DNA from: Macrocystis pyrifera
Lineage: Eukaryota > Sar > Phaeophyceae > Laminariales > Laminariaceae
DNA length: 64,000 nucleotides
Assembly (NCBI GenBank): GCA_031763025.1
Contig: JASSKH010000014.1
Coordinates: 7,616,563 to 7,680,562 of the forward strand
Reading direction: 5' to 3'
The position numbers were made by a program, and so were the translations under genes. Shown here piece by piece: positions 24,786-36,884 of this stretch (within the stretch, counting starts at the first letter, position 1; every line of letters begins with the position of its first letter). The notes below the pieces were generated by a model. It was not told where the DNA came from and made no database searches. It saw only the letters and a list, made by a program, of their open reading frames with translations.

Positions 24786-27700
24786 AATATGTACACACGC
24801 ACAAGTGTAATAGGCACACAAATCATGTCCAGCATGATGTGTACGGGAACAACGCAGCAGCGCCACAAAACGACAAAACGACCAAGAAACACAATTATCC
24901 GAGCACATACGAACATTCAGTGAATTGCGGCACCACTAGCAGCAGCAGCAGCAGCAGCAGCATAGCAACGATATGAATAGAAGGGAGCAAAAAAGCATGT
25001 ACCCCGAGTCCGTCCGAAAAGTATTTTTGGTACCTCACTATAGGTAGACCCCCCCCCCGCATGCTGTACGGCAACAACGCAGCACCAGCAGCATAGCAAC
25101 AATACGAAAAGAACCAAGCTAAAATACGAGCAAAAGTAGTTCGTACGCAAAATGCAGGAGCAAAACGACCAAAATATTTTTTTTACGTATAAAAAAAAAC
25201 ATTTGGGTACAAAAACGGCCAACAAAAACAATAATCCGCGTTGGCAGCAGCAACATAGCAACGATATGAATGAAAATAAGGAAGAAGAAAACTATGTACC
25301 CTGGTACGCCGCGATCGCAAAACCTACGGAAATTCAGTGACGACACAGAAATATGTACACACACAAGTGCAACATGATGTACGGCAGCAGCAAGCAGCAG
25401 CATAGCAACGATAGGAAAAAAATCAAGCCAAAAACGAGAAAAAGCAGTACGTACGCAAAATGCAGGAGCAAAACGACAAAAGTATTTTTCACGTATCAAA
25501 AGAGATATTTGGGTACCAAAACGACCAATAAAAACAATAATCCGAGTACATCTGACGTACGAACATCCAGTGGATATTGCGGCAGCATTAGCAGCAGAAG
25601 CAGCTACAGCATTAGCAGCAGCAGAAGCTGCAATGAATCGCCGTAGCGTCGGCAGGAGCGGCGTTGGCAGCAGTAGCAGCACCAGCAGCAGCATAGCAAC
25701 GATATGAAAATATGGAAGAAAAAAAGCATGATGTACCCTAGTATGCCGCCATCGCGAAACCTACTGCCGCCATCGCGAAACCTACGGAATTTTATTGACG
25801 ATCCGAAAATATGTACACTTCCAGCATGATGTACGGCAACAACGCAGCAACACCACAAAAAAAAATCGTTGACGATACAGAAATATGTACACACGCACAA
25901 GTGTAATAGGCACACAAATCATGTCCAGCATGATGTGTACGGGAACAACGCAGCAGCGCCACAAAAAACGACAAAAAACGACCAAGAAACACAATTATCC
26001 GAGCACATACGAACATTCAGTGAATTGCGGCACCACTAGCAGCAGCAGCAGCAGCAGCAGCATAGCAACGATATGAATAGAAGGGAGCAAAAAAGTATGT
26101 ACCCCGAGTCTGTCTGAAAAGTATTTTTGGTACCTCACTATAGGTAGACCCCCCCCCCGCATGCTGTACGGCAACAACGCAGCACCAGCAGCATAGCAAC
26201 AATACGAAAAGAACCAAGCTAAAATACGAGAAAAAGTAGTTTGTACGCAATATGCAGGAGCAAAACGACCAAAATATTTTTTTTACGTATAAAAAAAAAC
26301 ATTTGGGTACAAAAACGGCGAACAAAAACAATAATCCGCGTTGGCAGCAGCAACATAGCAACGATATGAATGAAAATAAGGAAGAAGAAAACTATGTACC
26401 CTGGTACGCCGCGATCGCAAAACCTACGGAAATTCAGTGACGACACAGAAATATGTACACACACAAGTGCAACATGATGTACGGCAGCAGCAAGCAGCAG
26501 CATAGCAACGATAGGAAAAAAAATCAAGCCAAAAACGAGAAAAAAGCAGTACGTACGCAAAATGCAGGAGCAAAACGACAAAAGTATTTTTCACGTATCA
26601 AAAGAGATATTTGGGTACCAAAACGACCAATAAAAACAATAATCCGAGTACATCTGACGTACGAACATCCAGTGGATATTGCGGCAGCATTAGCAGCAGA
26701 AGCAGCTACAGCATTAGCAGCAGCAGAAGCTGCAATGAATCGCCGTAGCGTCGGCAGGAGCGGCGTTGGCAGCAGTAGCAGCACCAGCAGCAGCATAGCA
26801 ACGATATGAAAATATGGAAGAAAAAAAGCATGATGTACCCTAGTATGCCGCCATCGCGAAACCTACTGCCGCCATCGCGAAACCTACGGAATTTTATTGA
26901 CGATCCGAAAATATGTACACTTCCAGCATGATGTACGGCAACAACGCAGCAACACCACAAAAAAAATCGTTGACGATACAGAAATATGTACACACGCACA
27001 AGTGTAATAGGCACACAAATCATGTCCAGCATGATGTGTACGGGAACAACGCAGCAGCGCCACAAAACGACAAAACGACCAAGAAACACAATTATCCGAG
27101 CACATACGAACATTCAGTGAATTGCGGCACCACTAGCAGCAGCAGCAGCAGCAGCAGCATAGCAACGATATGAATAGAAGGGAGCAAAAAAGTATGTACC
27201 CCGAGTCTGTCTGAAAAGTATTTTTGGTACCTCACTATAGGTAGACCCCCCCCCGCATGCTGTACGGCAACAACGCAGCACCAGCAGCATAGCAACAATA
27301 CGAAAAGAACCAAGCTAAAATACGAGAAAAAGTAGTTTGTACGCAATATGCAGGAGCAAAACGACCAAAATATTTTTTTTACGTATAAAAAAAAACATTT
27401 GGGTACAAAAACGGCGAACAAAAACAATAATCCGCGTTGGCAGCAGCAACATAGCAACGACATGAATGAAAATAAGGAAGAAGAAAACTATGTACCCTGG
27501 TATGCCGCGATCGCAAAACCTACGGAAATTCAGTGACGACACAGAAATATGTACACACACAAGTGCAGCATGATGTACGGCAGCAGCAAGCAGCAGCATA
27601 GCAACGATAGGAAAAAAAAAATCAAGCCAAAAACGAGAAAAAGCAGTACGTACGCAAAATGCAGGAGCAAAACGACAAAAGTATTTTTCACGTATCAAAA

Positions 27701-28010
27701 GAGATATTTGGGTACCAAAACGACCAATAAAAACAATAATCCGAGTACATCTGACATACGAACATCCAGTGGATATTGCGGCAGCATTAGCAGCAGAAAG
27801 CAGCTACAGCATTAGCAGCAGCAGAAGCTGCAATGAATCGCCGTAGCGTCGGCAGAAGCGGCGTTGGAAGCAGTAGCAGCACCAGCAGCAGCATAGCAAA
27901 GATATGAAAATATGGAAGAAAAAAAGCATGATGTACCCTAGTATGCCGCCATCGCGAAACCTACGGAATTTTATTGACGATCCGAAAATATGTACACTTC
28001 CAGCATGATG
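24786..28010. repeat. Three near-identical 1.1-kb tandem units inside C1
   Basis: ATTATCCGAGCACATACG occurs at about 24,894, 25,994 and 27,090 (spacing 1,100 and 1,096), and the sequence between is nearly identical by eye. C2, C3 and C4 carry the block once. A small CTGCCGCCATCGCGAAAC duplication is present in units 1 and 2 but not in unit 3. Confidence 0.85.
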
Positions 28011-28498
28011 CACGGCAACAACGCAGCCGCACTACAGCAGCAGCAAGTGCACAGCAGCAGCAAGTGCACAGGAGCGGCAGGTGCACAGCAGCAGCACTCA
28101 TGGCGTGGCGCTGACAGCAGCAGCAGCAGCAGCAGCAGCCGAAAAACGAGCAAAGGGGGTACGTAGGGTCACCAAAACATGTACACACAGAAATCGTGTG
28201 CACCGAAAATGCACCACAGTAGCAGCAGCACTCACGTCGTTCGGTGCAGCGGTGACGGCGACAGCTGAATCCTCGGTTCCTTCGTTCACGTCCCGCAAAC
28301 AGTTGCGCATGTGCGCGTTCGCGTGCACTGTGTATAAGGAGCCGTCGCAACGCACGAAAGGGAAAGAACGAGCATGGATGAGTCCAAAAAATAATAATAA
28401 ACGCTTTGAGGTAGGTTTGTATGCGAAAAGGCACTTGAAAACCCCAAAAAAACGTACTGGCAACAGACAGCATTCAACAATAGACCAAAGACACTCAC

Positions 28499-28675
28499 CA
28501 CTGTCAGCAGTCTCGAGGGAGTACGAGACAGTCCCTTCCTTGATCGGGCGAGCACAGAACTCGCAGTTGGTTGCCCAATACAGGATGATCCCGCCACCAT
28601 CGCACATGAGATCTTCGCAGGTGGCGAAGGCCACGTTTTTGCCACCAGGCGCGGAGTTCTTGGGCAAGTAAGTAA
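28499..28675 (-). pseudogene. Exon-like segment X of macrorepeat C1 (Cys-x2-Cys)
   Basis: An open minus frame reads through APGGKNVAFATCEDLMC, then WATNCEFCARPIKEGTVSYS and ends ETADSG at a consensus splice donor GTGAGT (intron side 28,498-28,493). The C-x2-C followed by I-x-E-G resembles the first half of PARP- or LIM-type zinc modules; this is a resemblance by eye only. C2 is nearly identical here. C3 has Y to N, V to I and Y to H changes plus a synonymous GAA to GAG. Transcription toward segment Y, about 2.8 kb downstream in C2 and C3, would be in the same direction. Whether X and Y belong to one spliced gene is unproven. Confidence 0.35.
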
Positions 28676-29157
28676 GTGCTGGTCCGTACACCGGTCGCAA
28701 ACAACAGTCGGCACCAGGTCGGTCTTTGTCGTTGCCGCTCTCTTGCCAGAGGGCGAGGACCACGCGCCTCTCGACGAGGGGGAGGTGAGCTTAGGGGGCG
28801 TGGAGAAGGGAGAGGCGGGGGTTGCAGCACCAGCAGGTTCGCCACCGACAGCAGCAAGCAGCTTGGCCGCCTAGAGCTGCATCTAGATGCCGTTCGTCGA
28901 AGGCGGGACGCCTCTTCTAGGCGTTGTGCAAAGAGCTGTCTATTGGTTGCAGTTTGCGAAGAAGGAAGAAAGAAAGGTTGTTTGATTGTTTGGCTGTTCG
29001 GCTGTTTCAAAGAAGAAGGGCTGTTTGCGAAGAGCTGTCTATCAGTCGGTCTGTCTGCCAAGAGCTAGCAAGTGACAACGACCTCAAAAATCGTAATTAT
29101 AGTTGTATTTACAAGGCTTTCCTTCGGAGTGGGTATTCCGTCGTTTCTTGTGCAAAT

Positions 29158-29344
29158 ACATTTAGTTTGGTTGGCTTTGGGCTATGACGCCAACTGCAGT
29201 TTTGATTGGTTTCGGGCTTTGACGCCAATTGCAGTTATATTGCAATTGGGGTAATAACCCAAAGCCAACCAAACTAAATGTTATGACGCCAATTGCCGTT
29301 ATATTGAAATTGGGGCAATACCCAAAGCCAACCAAACTAAATGT
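29158..29344. repeat. Foldback hairpin in macrorepeat C2
   Basis: Same structure as 7,986-8,174, with arms ACATTTAGTTTGG and CCAAACTAAATGT and small substitutions. Confidence 0.75.
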
Positions 29345-29803
29345 ACTAGTGTAAGAAACGGTGAAGGGTGTAAATAATCGCGTTTAATTGTGAACGTAAT
29401 GTGAAACGTAAGATCGGGTGACGCAAGAGTAAGAATGACGTTCGTCTAATAGTAAGGATAACATCTTTCATCGGTGCGGGGAGAGAGTGGAGTAGTGCAT
29501 GGCATGTGGATGATATACAACATACAGGCTGTTGTTTCAAGGAAGGTTCGGGACAGAGGGGAAAGCAGCAGTGCCGGCAACGACAACGGTTATGGAAATG
29601 TTGTATAGTTGCTGGGCGGCCGCGATTTCGATTTAGCCAGCATAGGAGTTTGGATGAGACATGATATGTAAATAGTCTTCCAGGCTGCTGTAGTAACGAG
29701 GCGGGAGGCCCATAATGTGGATATGTCCGCTGTTGAACCCGTTGGGTATGTGTAGGGAGAAATAATCGTGATTTTGGGAAATGTGGGAACAATTTGTTGC
29801 CTC

Positions 29804-29966
29804 TCATTCGTCCTGGATGGAGACAATCTGCTTGGCGTACTGCTTCGGAATTCCGCGAAGCCCTGGAGCAGGCGAAATGGAAGGGAGTTTTCTTGCGCTT
29901 GATGATGATGTCTCCGTCTATGATGGTGGAGTCCGTCAGGCGGCAGTTGTAGCTCTTGCCACCGAC
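29804..29966 (-). pseudogene. Exon-like segment Y of macrorepeat C2
   Basis: Reads GGKSYNC, TIIDGDIIIKRKK and FHFAC on the minus strand, with an acceptor-like CGACCAG upstream and KQYAKQIVSIQDE plus stop in another frame. The first Cys of the C-x2-C pair is Ser, as in C1. Confidence 0.3.
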
Positions 29967-31949
29967 CTGGTCGAAGTAAACAGGGTGCGCGGGGCGGAAG
30001 TGGCGTGCAGGGAATGGCGGGGGAGGGGGAAGGGGAGAGGGGGAGGGGGCAGAGTTCATTATTTGTACTGCTCTACAGCGGCACAACAGCAGTACGTAAT
30101 CGCTTGCTATACGACGGCAGCAGCAGCAGCAAAAGCAGCAAGTACATGCGTAAAACGCAGCAGGAAAACGGCCAACATATTTTTTTAACGTACCAAAACG
30201 ACCATTTGGGTGCAAAAACCACCAAGAGAAACAGTAATCCGAATACATAAGAACAATCAGTGGATATTGAGGCAGCATTAGCAGTATCAGCAGCAGCAGC
30301 AGCAGCAGCCGCAACGGCTTCGAGCAGTGGTTGCGGCAGCATTAGCAACATTAGGAGCAGCAGAAGCAGCCATGGATCGCCGCAGCGTTGGCAGCAGTAG
30401 CGGCATAGCAAAGATATGATAAAAAAGAAGAAACAAAGTATGTACCCTGGTATGTCGCGACCGCAAAAACTACGGAATTTCATTGGCGAAACAAAAATAT
30501 GTACACACAAATGACCAGCATGATGTACAACGCAGCAGCAGCACCACAGCAGCGTAGCACCGATATGGAAAGAACGAAGCCCAAAACGAGAAAAAGCAGT
30601 ACGTACGCAAAATGCAGCAGCAAAATGACCAAAATATTTTTTCCAGGTACCCAAACGACCATTTAGGTACAAAAACGATCAAGAAAAAACAATAATCCGA
30701 GTACACGCGAACATCCAGTGAATTTTGCGGCAGCATTATTATTAGCATCAGCAGCAGCAGCAGCAGCAGCAACGGATCGCCGCAACGTTGGCTGCAGCAG
30801 CAGCCGCAGCATAGCAACGATATGAAAAGAAGGAAGAAAAAACTATGTACCCTGGTCTGCCGCAATCGCAAAACGTACGGTAATTATTGACGATACAGAA
30901 ATATGTACGCACACACGAGTGTACTACACACAAATCGCGTCCAGCATGATGTACGGCAACAACGCAGCAACACCACAAAAAAAATCGTTGACGATACAGA
31001 AGTATGTACACACGCACAAGTGTAATAGGCACACAAATCATGTCCAGCATGTGTACGGGAACAACGCAGCGGCGCCACAGAACGACAAAACGACCAAGAA
31101 ACACAATTATCCGAGTACATAGGAACATTCAGTGAATATTGCGGCACCACTAGCAGCAGCAGAAGCAGCAGCAGAAACAGCAACGGATCGCCACAGCGTT
31201 GGCAGCAACAGCATAGCAACGATATGAATAGAAGGAAGAAAAAAAGCATGTACCCCGAGTCCGTCCGAAAAGTATTTTTGGTACCTCACTATAGATAGAC
31301 CCCCCCCCGCATGCTGTACGGCAACAACGCAGCACCAGCAGCATAGCAACAATACGAAAAGAACCAAGCTAAAATACGAGAAAAAGTAGTTCGTACGCAA
31401 AATGCAGGAGCAAAACGACCAAAATATTTTTTTTACGTATAAAAAAAAACATTTGGGTACAAAAACGGCGAACAAAAACAATAATCCGCGTTGGCAGCAG
31501 CAACATAGCAACGATATGAAAATAAGGAAGAAAACTATGTACCCTGGTACGCCGCGATCGCAAAACCTACGGAAATTCAGTGACGATACAGAAATATGTA
31601 CACACACAAGTGCAGCATGATGTATGGCAACAACGCAGCAGCACCACAACAGCAGCAAGAAGCAGCATGGCAACGTAGCAACGATAGGAAAAAAAATCAA
31701 GCCTAAAACGAGAAAAAGCAGTACGTACGCAAAATGCAGGAGCAAAACGACAAAAATATTTTTCACGTATCAAAAGCACCATTCGGGTACAAAAACGACC
31801 AGTAAAAACAATAATCCGAGTACATACGAACATTCAGTGGATATTGCAGCAGCATTAGCAGCAGAAGTAGCTACAGCATTAGCAGCAGCAGAAGCTGCAA
31901 TGAATCGCCGCAGCGTTGGCAGCAGCAGCGTTGGCAGCAGCAGCAGCAG

Positions 31950-32189
31950 CAGCAGCAGCATAGCAAAGATATGAAAATATGGAAGAAAAAAAGCATGATG
32001 TACCCTAGTATGCCGCCATCGCGAAACCTACGGAATTTTATTGACGATCCGAAAAATTGTACACTTCCAGCATGATGCACGGCAACAACGCAGCCGCACT
32101 ACAGCAACAGCAAGTGCACAGCAGCAGCAAGTGCACAGGAGCAGCAGGTGCACAGCAGCAGCACTCATGGCGTGGCGCTGACAGCAGCA

Positions 32190-32227
<38 letters not shown>

Positions 32228-32459
32228 GCATAGCAAAGATATGAAAATATGGAAGAATAAAAGCATGATGTACCCTAGTATGCCGCCATCGCGAAACCTA
32301 CGGAATTTTATTGACGATCCGAAAAATTGTACACTTCCAGCATGATGCACGGCAACAACGCAGCCGCACTACAGCAACAGCAAGTGCATAGCAGCAGCAA
32401 GTGCGCAGGAGCAGCAGGTGCACAGCAGCAGCACTCATGGCGTGGCGCTGACAGCAGCA

Positions 32460-32492
<33 letters not shown>
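31950..32492. repeat. Local 272-bp tandem duplication in C2
   Basis: The block from GCATAGCAAAGATATGAAAA through CATGATGCACGGCAACAACG and CATGGCGTGGCGCTGACAGC is present twice (from about 31,957 and 32,229). It is single in C1 and C3. Confidence 0.75.
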
Positions 32493-32493
<1 letters not shown>

Positions 32494-32845
32494 CGAAAAC
32501 GAGCAAAGGGGGTACGTAGGGTCACCAAAACATGTACACACAGAAATCGTGTGCACCGAAAATGCACCACAGTAGCAGCAGCACTCACATCGTTCGGTGC
32601 AGCGGTGATGGCGACAGCTGAACCCTCCGTTCCTTCGTTCACGTCTCGCAAACAGTTGTGCATGTGCGCGTTCGCGTGCACTGTGTAAGAGGAGCCGACG
32701 CAACGCACGAAGGGGAAAGAACGAGCATGGATGAGTCCAAATAATAAACGCTTTGAGGTAGGTTGGTATGCAAAAAGGCAATTGAAAACCCCAAAAAAAC
32801 GTACTGGCAACAGACAGCATTCAACAATAGACCAAAGACACTCAC

Positions 32846-33022
32846 CACTGTCAGCAGTCTCGAGGGAGTACGAGACAGTCCCTTCCTTGATCGGGCGAGC
32901 ACAGAACTCGCAGTTGGTTGCCCAATACAGGATGATCCCGCCACCATCGCACATGAGATCTTCGCAGGTGGCGAAGGCCACGTTTTTGCCACCAGGCGCG
33001 GAGTTCTTGGGCAAGTAAGTAA
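32846..33022 (-). pseudogene. Exon-like segment X of macrorepeat C2
   Basis: Same minus-strand frame as C1 with FATCEDLMC, TNCEFCARPIKEG and the GTGAGT donor at 32,845-32,840. Essentially identical to C1 in the Cys-containing part. Confidence 0.35.
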
Positions 33023-33133
33023 GTGCTGGTCCGTGCACCGGTCGCAAACAACAGTCGGCACCAGGTCGGTCTTTGTCGTTGCCGCTCTCTTGCCAGAGGG
33101 CGAGGACCACGCGCCTCTCGACGAGGGGGAGGT

Positions 33134-33328
33134 TGTTCGAATGTGCGTGTTCAGTATTTGACGGTTTCATGACTATTCGGTATATTGGCTTATTATGAGA
33201 TTATTTGGTGGTTACTTCTGTGGGTGTACATGATCCCCACCAGGGCCTCTTCCATCTGTATCTACTCTGCCGGGAGAATAATACTAAAACCTGAAACATC
33301 ATCTTTCTTCGCCTGGGACTTATCAACA
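33134..33328 (+). repeat. LTR-B 5' LTR (195 bp)
   Basis: Runs from TGTTCGAATGTG to GGGACTTATCAACA and matches the reverse complement of 62,449-62,643, also 195 bp. Confidence 0.88.
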
Positions 33329-33362
33329 CTCCAGAGTTTTTCAACGTTGGCAACCTAGGCTC

Positions 33363-33695
33363 ATGGGTGACGAAGTAGAAGATCTTCGGGGTATGGTATT
33401 AGAGCAGGGCCTTGCCCTCGAGGGGCTGCAGCGGGCGGCCGCCGACGCAGAGGAGCGTCGAAAGGCGAATCACGCCGAGATCCTCGAGATGATGGCACAG
33501 ATGGGGTCCGGTAGACAGTAACAGCAGTTGGAGCAGGGAGAGATGCTTCAACGCCAGGGTCGGAACACTCCGACGTTGGCAACGGGAGCCGGGAGGGTAA
33601 ACGCGTTTCCGCGGAAGATGGCCACCTCGGTGGAAAAGGGGGCGGAAGCTGTGTTGGTGCTCTTGGAGTATGCCGGAGATACGACGGCGTGCTAA
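33363..33695 (+). pseudogene. Gag-like N-terminal coiled-coil frame of LTR element B, stop-interrupted
   Basis: ATG lies 34 nt after the LTR. The frame reads MGDEVEDLRGMVLEQG and a heptad-rich helix (LQRAAADAEERRKANHAEIL). It meets TAA at 33,519 in a Gln-rich context (CAG TAA CAG, probably once CAA) and then stays open to a second stop at 33,693. Position just inside the LTR and the coiled-coil character fit the start of a gag polyprotein. No capsid major homology region or zinc knuckle is seen downstream. Confidence 0.45.
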
Positions 33696-33699
33696 ATGG

Positions 33700-35861
33700 A
33701 GAAGAAAAAAGCCCTGCGGTGGGAGCAACAAAACCGTAGGCGCCTCCGTGGGGAGTGGCACGGGGGATAACAAGTCGTGCGAAACATTACGTGCGCACCT
33801 CACCCAGGGAGATTGTGGTGGGGCTGGGAGCTGTGGGGATGGGAGACATATCTGCACATTTTCGCGTGAAGTCGCACGGTGAGCCAGGCCGTGTGCACCC
33901 GGCCACCCATGTGGCATGGTCGGGAAAGCCGCGTACGTGATACGCGCACTCGACTACGGTGTGGTAGTGGTCGAGGGAGCGGACGTGGGGGGAATCGGAT
34001 GCTGCTGCAGCAGTACTAGTAACGAAGGAGGGCACGTCTGCATCGGCAACAAGTCGCGTGCAGCAGTCGCGTGCACACGACGACAGCAGCAGCAGCAGGA
34101 GCAGCAGCAGCGGGAGGTCAGGAACAGCAGCAGCAGCAGCCGCGGAAGGTCAGCAGCAGCAGCAGCAGCAGCGGGAGGTCGTGGATGGGGCAGGCGTGGT
34201 TGGATCGTCCGCTGGATCCTTTTATGGGTCCAGCAACACGCGGGGCGAGGGGATAGCGTCTGCACTCGTAATGGTAGGTCTTCGACCCACTATTACCTTG
34301 TGAAGTTTGTTTCTTTTCACGACGAGGGTAGAAATTTCGTGAATTGATTCGTAGTATACGTACGAGTACGTATGAAATGTGCGATAATACTAGATGATAC
34401 GTACGGAAGTGTTGTTTGGACTTCTTTTTCTGGAAGATATACGTGATGAGTACCCCCCCGTCCCCCACCTGGTAGTTGAAAAGTCGTATTTTCGTGTTTT
34501 GGTTAGAAATGTTACTGCCGAATACGACATCCACTGCGCTTCGATGCGCTCCGTGTTCGATGCGGGCAGGCCCAGAAGAGCAACTGGACAAATACCATAC
34601 ATTAATATCGCATATTTCAAAGGTTTGGAGGGAGTATGTGGGCAAGTGTGTATTTATGTTGCGGGAAGGTCGTGAAGTGGACAGACAGGTATCTCGCCAG
34701 CTGGAGCTTTTTAGTATTTCGGCTACTTAGCGGGCGGGAGGTTATGTCTAGTACTTCTGGTGGGTATTCGGAGGAGTAGTTTTCTCTTGCGATTGGATAC
34801 ACCTGTCGGTCGAAATACGTTTTTGATTGTACAAATGGAGATATGTCTTTTTCGACCGGATTTGGATTCGTTCCGGATAAAGGAAAGTCTATACATACCG
34901 TTTACGACGTGTTAGGGAATACTAAATTATATGGTAGTTATCGTTCTTTCCGGGTAAGTGCTGGATGATATATAGGATATGTATCGTTTATTACTGGTTA
35001 CGGAGATCTGAATGGTGTGCGTTATATTTTGTGTCCCGGGAAAGTCGTGAATTGTACGAAGAAGGTATAGTATCGTCTACTGTAGGTTCGTCAAATGGAG
35101 ATGTGTCATTTTCGACTGGGTGTGGATTCGTTCCGGTTATTAAGTCGTATATGATAAAAACCATTTGCGACGTGTTAGGGATAAAATTATGTGGTAGTCA
35201 TCGTTCTTCCCGTCGGGTACGTGGTGGATGATATGTGGGATATGTATTGTTTACCACTGATGAGGGATCTCTGAATGGTACGGAATATATTTTTTTATCC
35301 CGGGAAAGTCGCAAATGGTACGGAGGTATACTATCATCTACTCGACGGTATACGTAGCCTTTTGTTTTGCCTGGAGTTTTGAAATAAATAAATTTTCATG
35401 ATCAAATCAAACAGTCTTTGTGGTATAGACGACTAGAAGGTGACTGGTGGGACGGATATTTATTAGTTGACGGATTGGCGAATTAAGAGTACGTGGTGCA
35501 CCTTGAGAGGTGTATTGCAGATGCAGCGGTGTTGGTGGATACTGATTTCATTGAGTTTGGCAGGGATCTGTCTTTGTGCTGCGGTCTATTGGTTGCAGAA
35601 CAAGGGAGGGTGTGCTTATTCTTGATGGTTTGTTCTACCACCAATATTGTATTTCCGAACTTGATGGGTGATTGAAATCTTGTTCGCGAGTTGGAAGATG
35701 AAAAATTGTGGATATGATTATTCATGATTAAGGGTGATGAAAATCTCGGTTCACGAGTGGGAAGGTGAAGTATTTCAGGGAACAAGGATAGCTAGTGAAC
35801 TGAACCAGAAACAGGGAGTGTTTTTCTTTTTGGTTCTGACACAAAACGGATATTGTCAACA
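33700..35861 (+). other. Non-coding interior of LTR element B
   Basis: Short CAG runs at 34,075-34,170 are followed by AT-rich sequence with two related blocks. TTTTCGAC.GG with TGTGGATTCGTTCCGG-like text recurs near 34,850 and 35,112, and GACGTGTTAGGGA at about 34,903 and 35,169. No long open frame. The stretch from about 34,010 on matches the minus strand of 62,980-64,000. Confidence 0.55.
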
Positions 35862-35866
35862 GAGGT

Positions 35867-36189
35867 GAGCTTAGGGGGCGTGGAGAAGGGAGAGGCGGGG
35901 GTTGCAGCACCAGCAGGTTCGCCACCGACAGCAGCAAGCAGCTTGGCCGCCTAGAGCTGCATCTAGATGCCGTTCGTCGAAGGCGAGACGCCTCTTCTAG
36001 GCGTTGTGCGAAGAGCTGTCTATTGGTTGCAGTTTGCGAAGAAGAAAGAAGAAAGGTTGTTTGGCTGTTTGGCTGTTCGGCTGTTTCAAAGAAGAAGGGC
36101 TGTTTGCGAAGAGCTGTCTATCAGTCGGTCTGTCTGCCAAGAGCTAGCAAGTGATAACGACCTCAAAAATCGTAATTATAGTTGTATTT
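35867..36189. repeat. Macrorepeat unit C2, right part
   Basis: Continues GAGCTTAGGGGGCGTGG exactly where 33,133 stopped, through GCTGCATCTAGATGCCG and GGTCTGTCTGCCAAGAGC, to the start of C3. The undisturbed CGGTCTGTC at about 36,127 is the empty site for the copia element of C3. Confidence 0.85.
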
Positions 36190-36236
36190 ACAAGGCTTTC
36201 CTTCGGAGTGGGTATTCCGTCGTTTCTAGTACAAAT

Positions 36237-36426
36237 ACATTTAGTTTGGTTGGCTTTGGGCTATGACGCCAATTGCAGTTTTGGTTGGCTTTGGGCTTTG
36301 ACGCCAATTGCTGCTTATATATTGTAATTGGGGTAATACCCCAAAGCCAACCAAACCAAATGTTATGACGCCAATTGCAGTTATATTGAAATTGGGGCAA
36401 TACCCAAAGCCAATCAAACTAAATGT
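36237..36426. repeat. Foldback hairpin in macrorepeat C3
   Basis: Third copy of the ACATTTAGTTTGG foldback. Its inner arm reads CAAACCAAATGT, a C variant. Confidence 0.75.
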
Positions 36427-36884
36427 AATAGTGTAAGAAACGGTGAAGGATGTAATAATCGCGTTTAATTGTGAATGTAATGTGAAACGTAAGATCGGGT
36501 GACGCAAGAGTAAGAATGACGTTCGTCTAATAGTAAGGATAACATCTTTCATCGGTGCGGGGAGAGAGTGGAGTAGTGCATGGCATGTGGATGATATACA
36601 ACATACAGGCTGTTGTTTCAAGGAAGGTTCGGGACAGAGGGGAAAGCAGCAGTGCCGGCAACGACAACGGTTATGGAAATGTTGTATAGTTGCTGGGCGG
36701 CCGCGATTTCGATTTAGCCAGCATAGGAGTTTGGATGAGACATGATATGTAAATAGTCTTCCAGGCTGCTGTAGTAACGAGGCGGGAGGCCCATAATGTG
36801 GATATGTCCGCTGTTGAACCCGTTTGGTATGTGTAGGGAGAAATAATCGTGATTTTGGGGAATTTGGGAACAATTTGTTGCCTC

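Larger units (their letters stand above)
24278..29110. repeat. Macrorepeat unit C1, right part
   Basis: Resumes at CAGCAGTAGCGGCATAGC, exactly continuing 9,262. It consists of diverged CAG-rich sub-repeats of roughly 300-450 bp sharing CATAGCAACGATATGAA, TATGTACCCTGGTATGCCGC, AATATGTACACAC and CATTTGGGTACAAAAACG. The minus-strand exon-like segment X follows (28,499-28,675), then the GGAGGTGAGC and TGTCTGCCAAG blocks. Alanine-, leucine- and serine-rich frames here are CAG translations and not genes. Confidence 0.85.
29111..33133. repeat. Macrorepeat unit C2, left part
   Basis: Full unit in the order hairpin (29,158-29,344), segment Y, G-rich tract, CAG-rich sub-repeats (about 30,050-32,500), segment X, ending at GGGGGAGGT where LTR element B is inserted. 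Its uninterrupted join at 30,378-30,405 is the empty site for LTR element A. Confidence 0.85.
33134..35861 (+). mobile_element. LTR retrotransposon B, copy 1 (2,728 bp, 3' LTR deleted)
   Basis: Inserted in C2 with the 5-bp duplication GAGGT (33,129-33,133 and 35,862-35,866); C1 at about 28,770 shows the empty site. The left LTR is 195 bp (33,134-33,328). The right end keeps only about TCAACA, the last bases of an LTR. Interior sequence stops where the second copy at 62,449-64,000 continues, so a deletion removed the distal interior and nearly all of the 3' LTR. A gag-like start follows the LTR. Then comes a CAG-rich stretch (34,075-34,170) and AT-rich non-coding sequence. No pol motif was found. 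Confidence 0.82.

Noticed and set aside
24278..32500. Many Leu-, Ala-, Ser-, Gln- and Cys-rich frames of 60-220 aa on both strands
   Set aside because: They are translations of CAG/CTG runs and of sub-repeats, differ in frame between sister units, and have no conserved start or stop.
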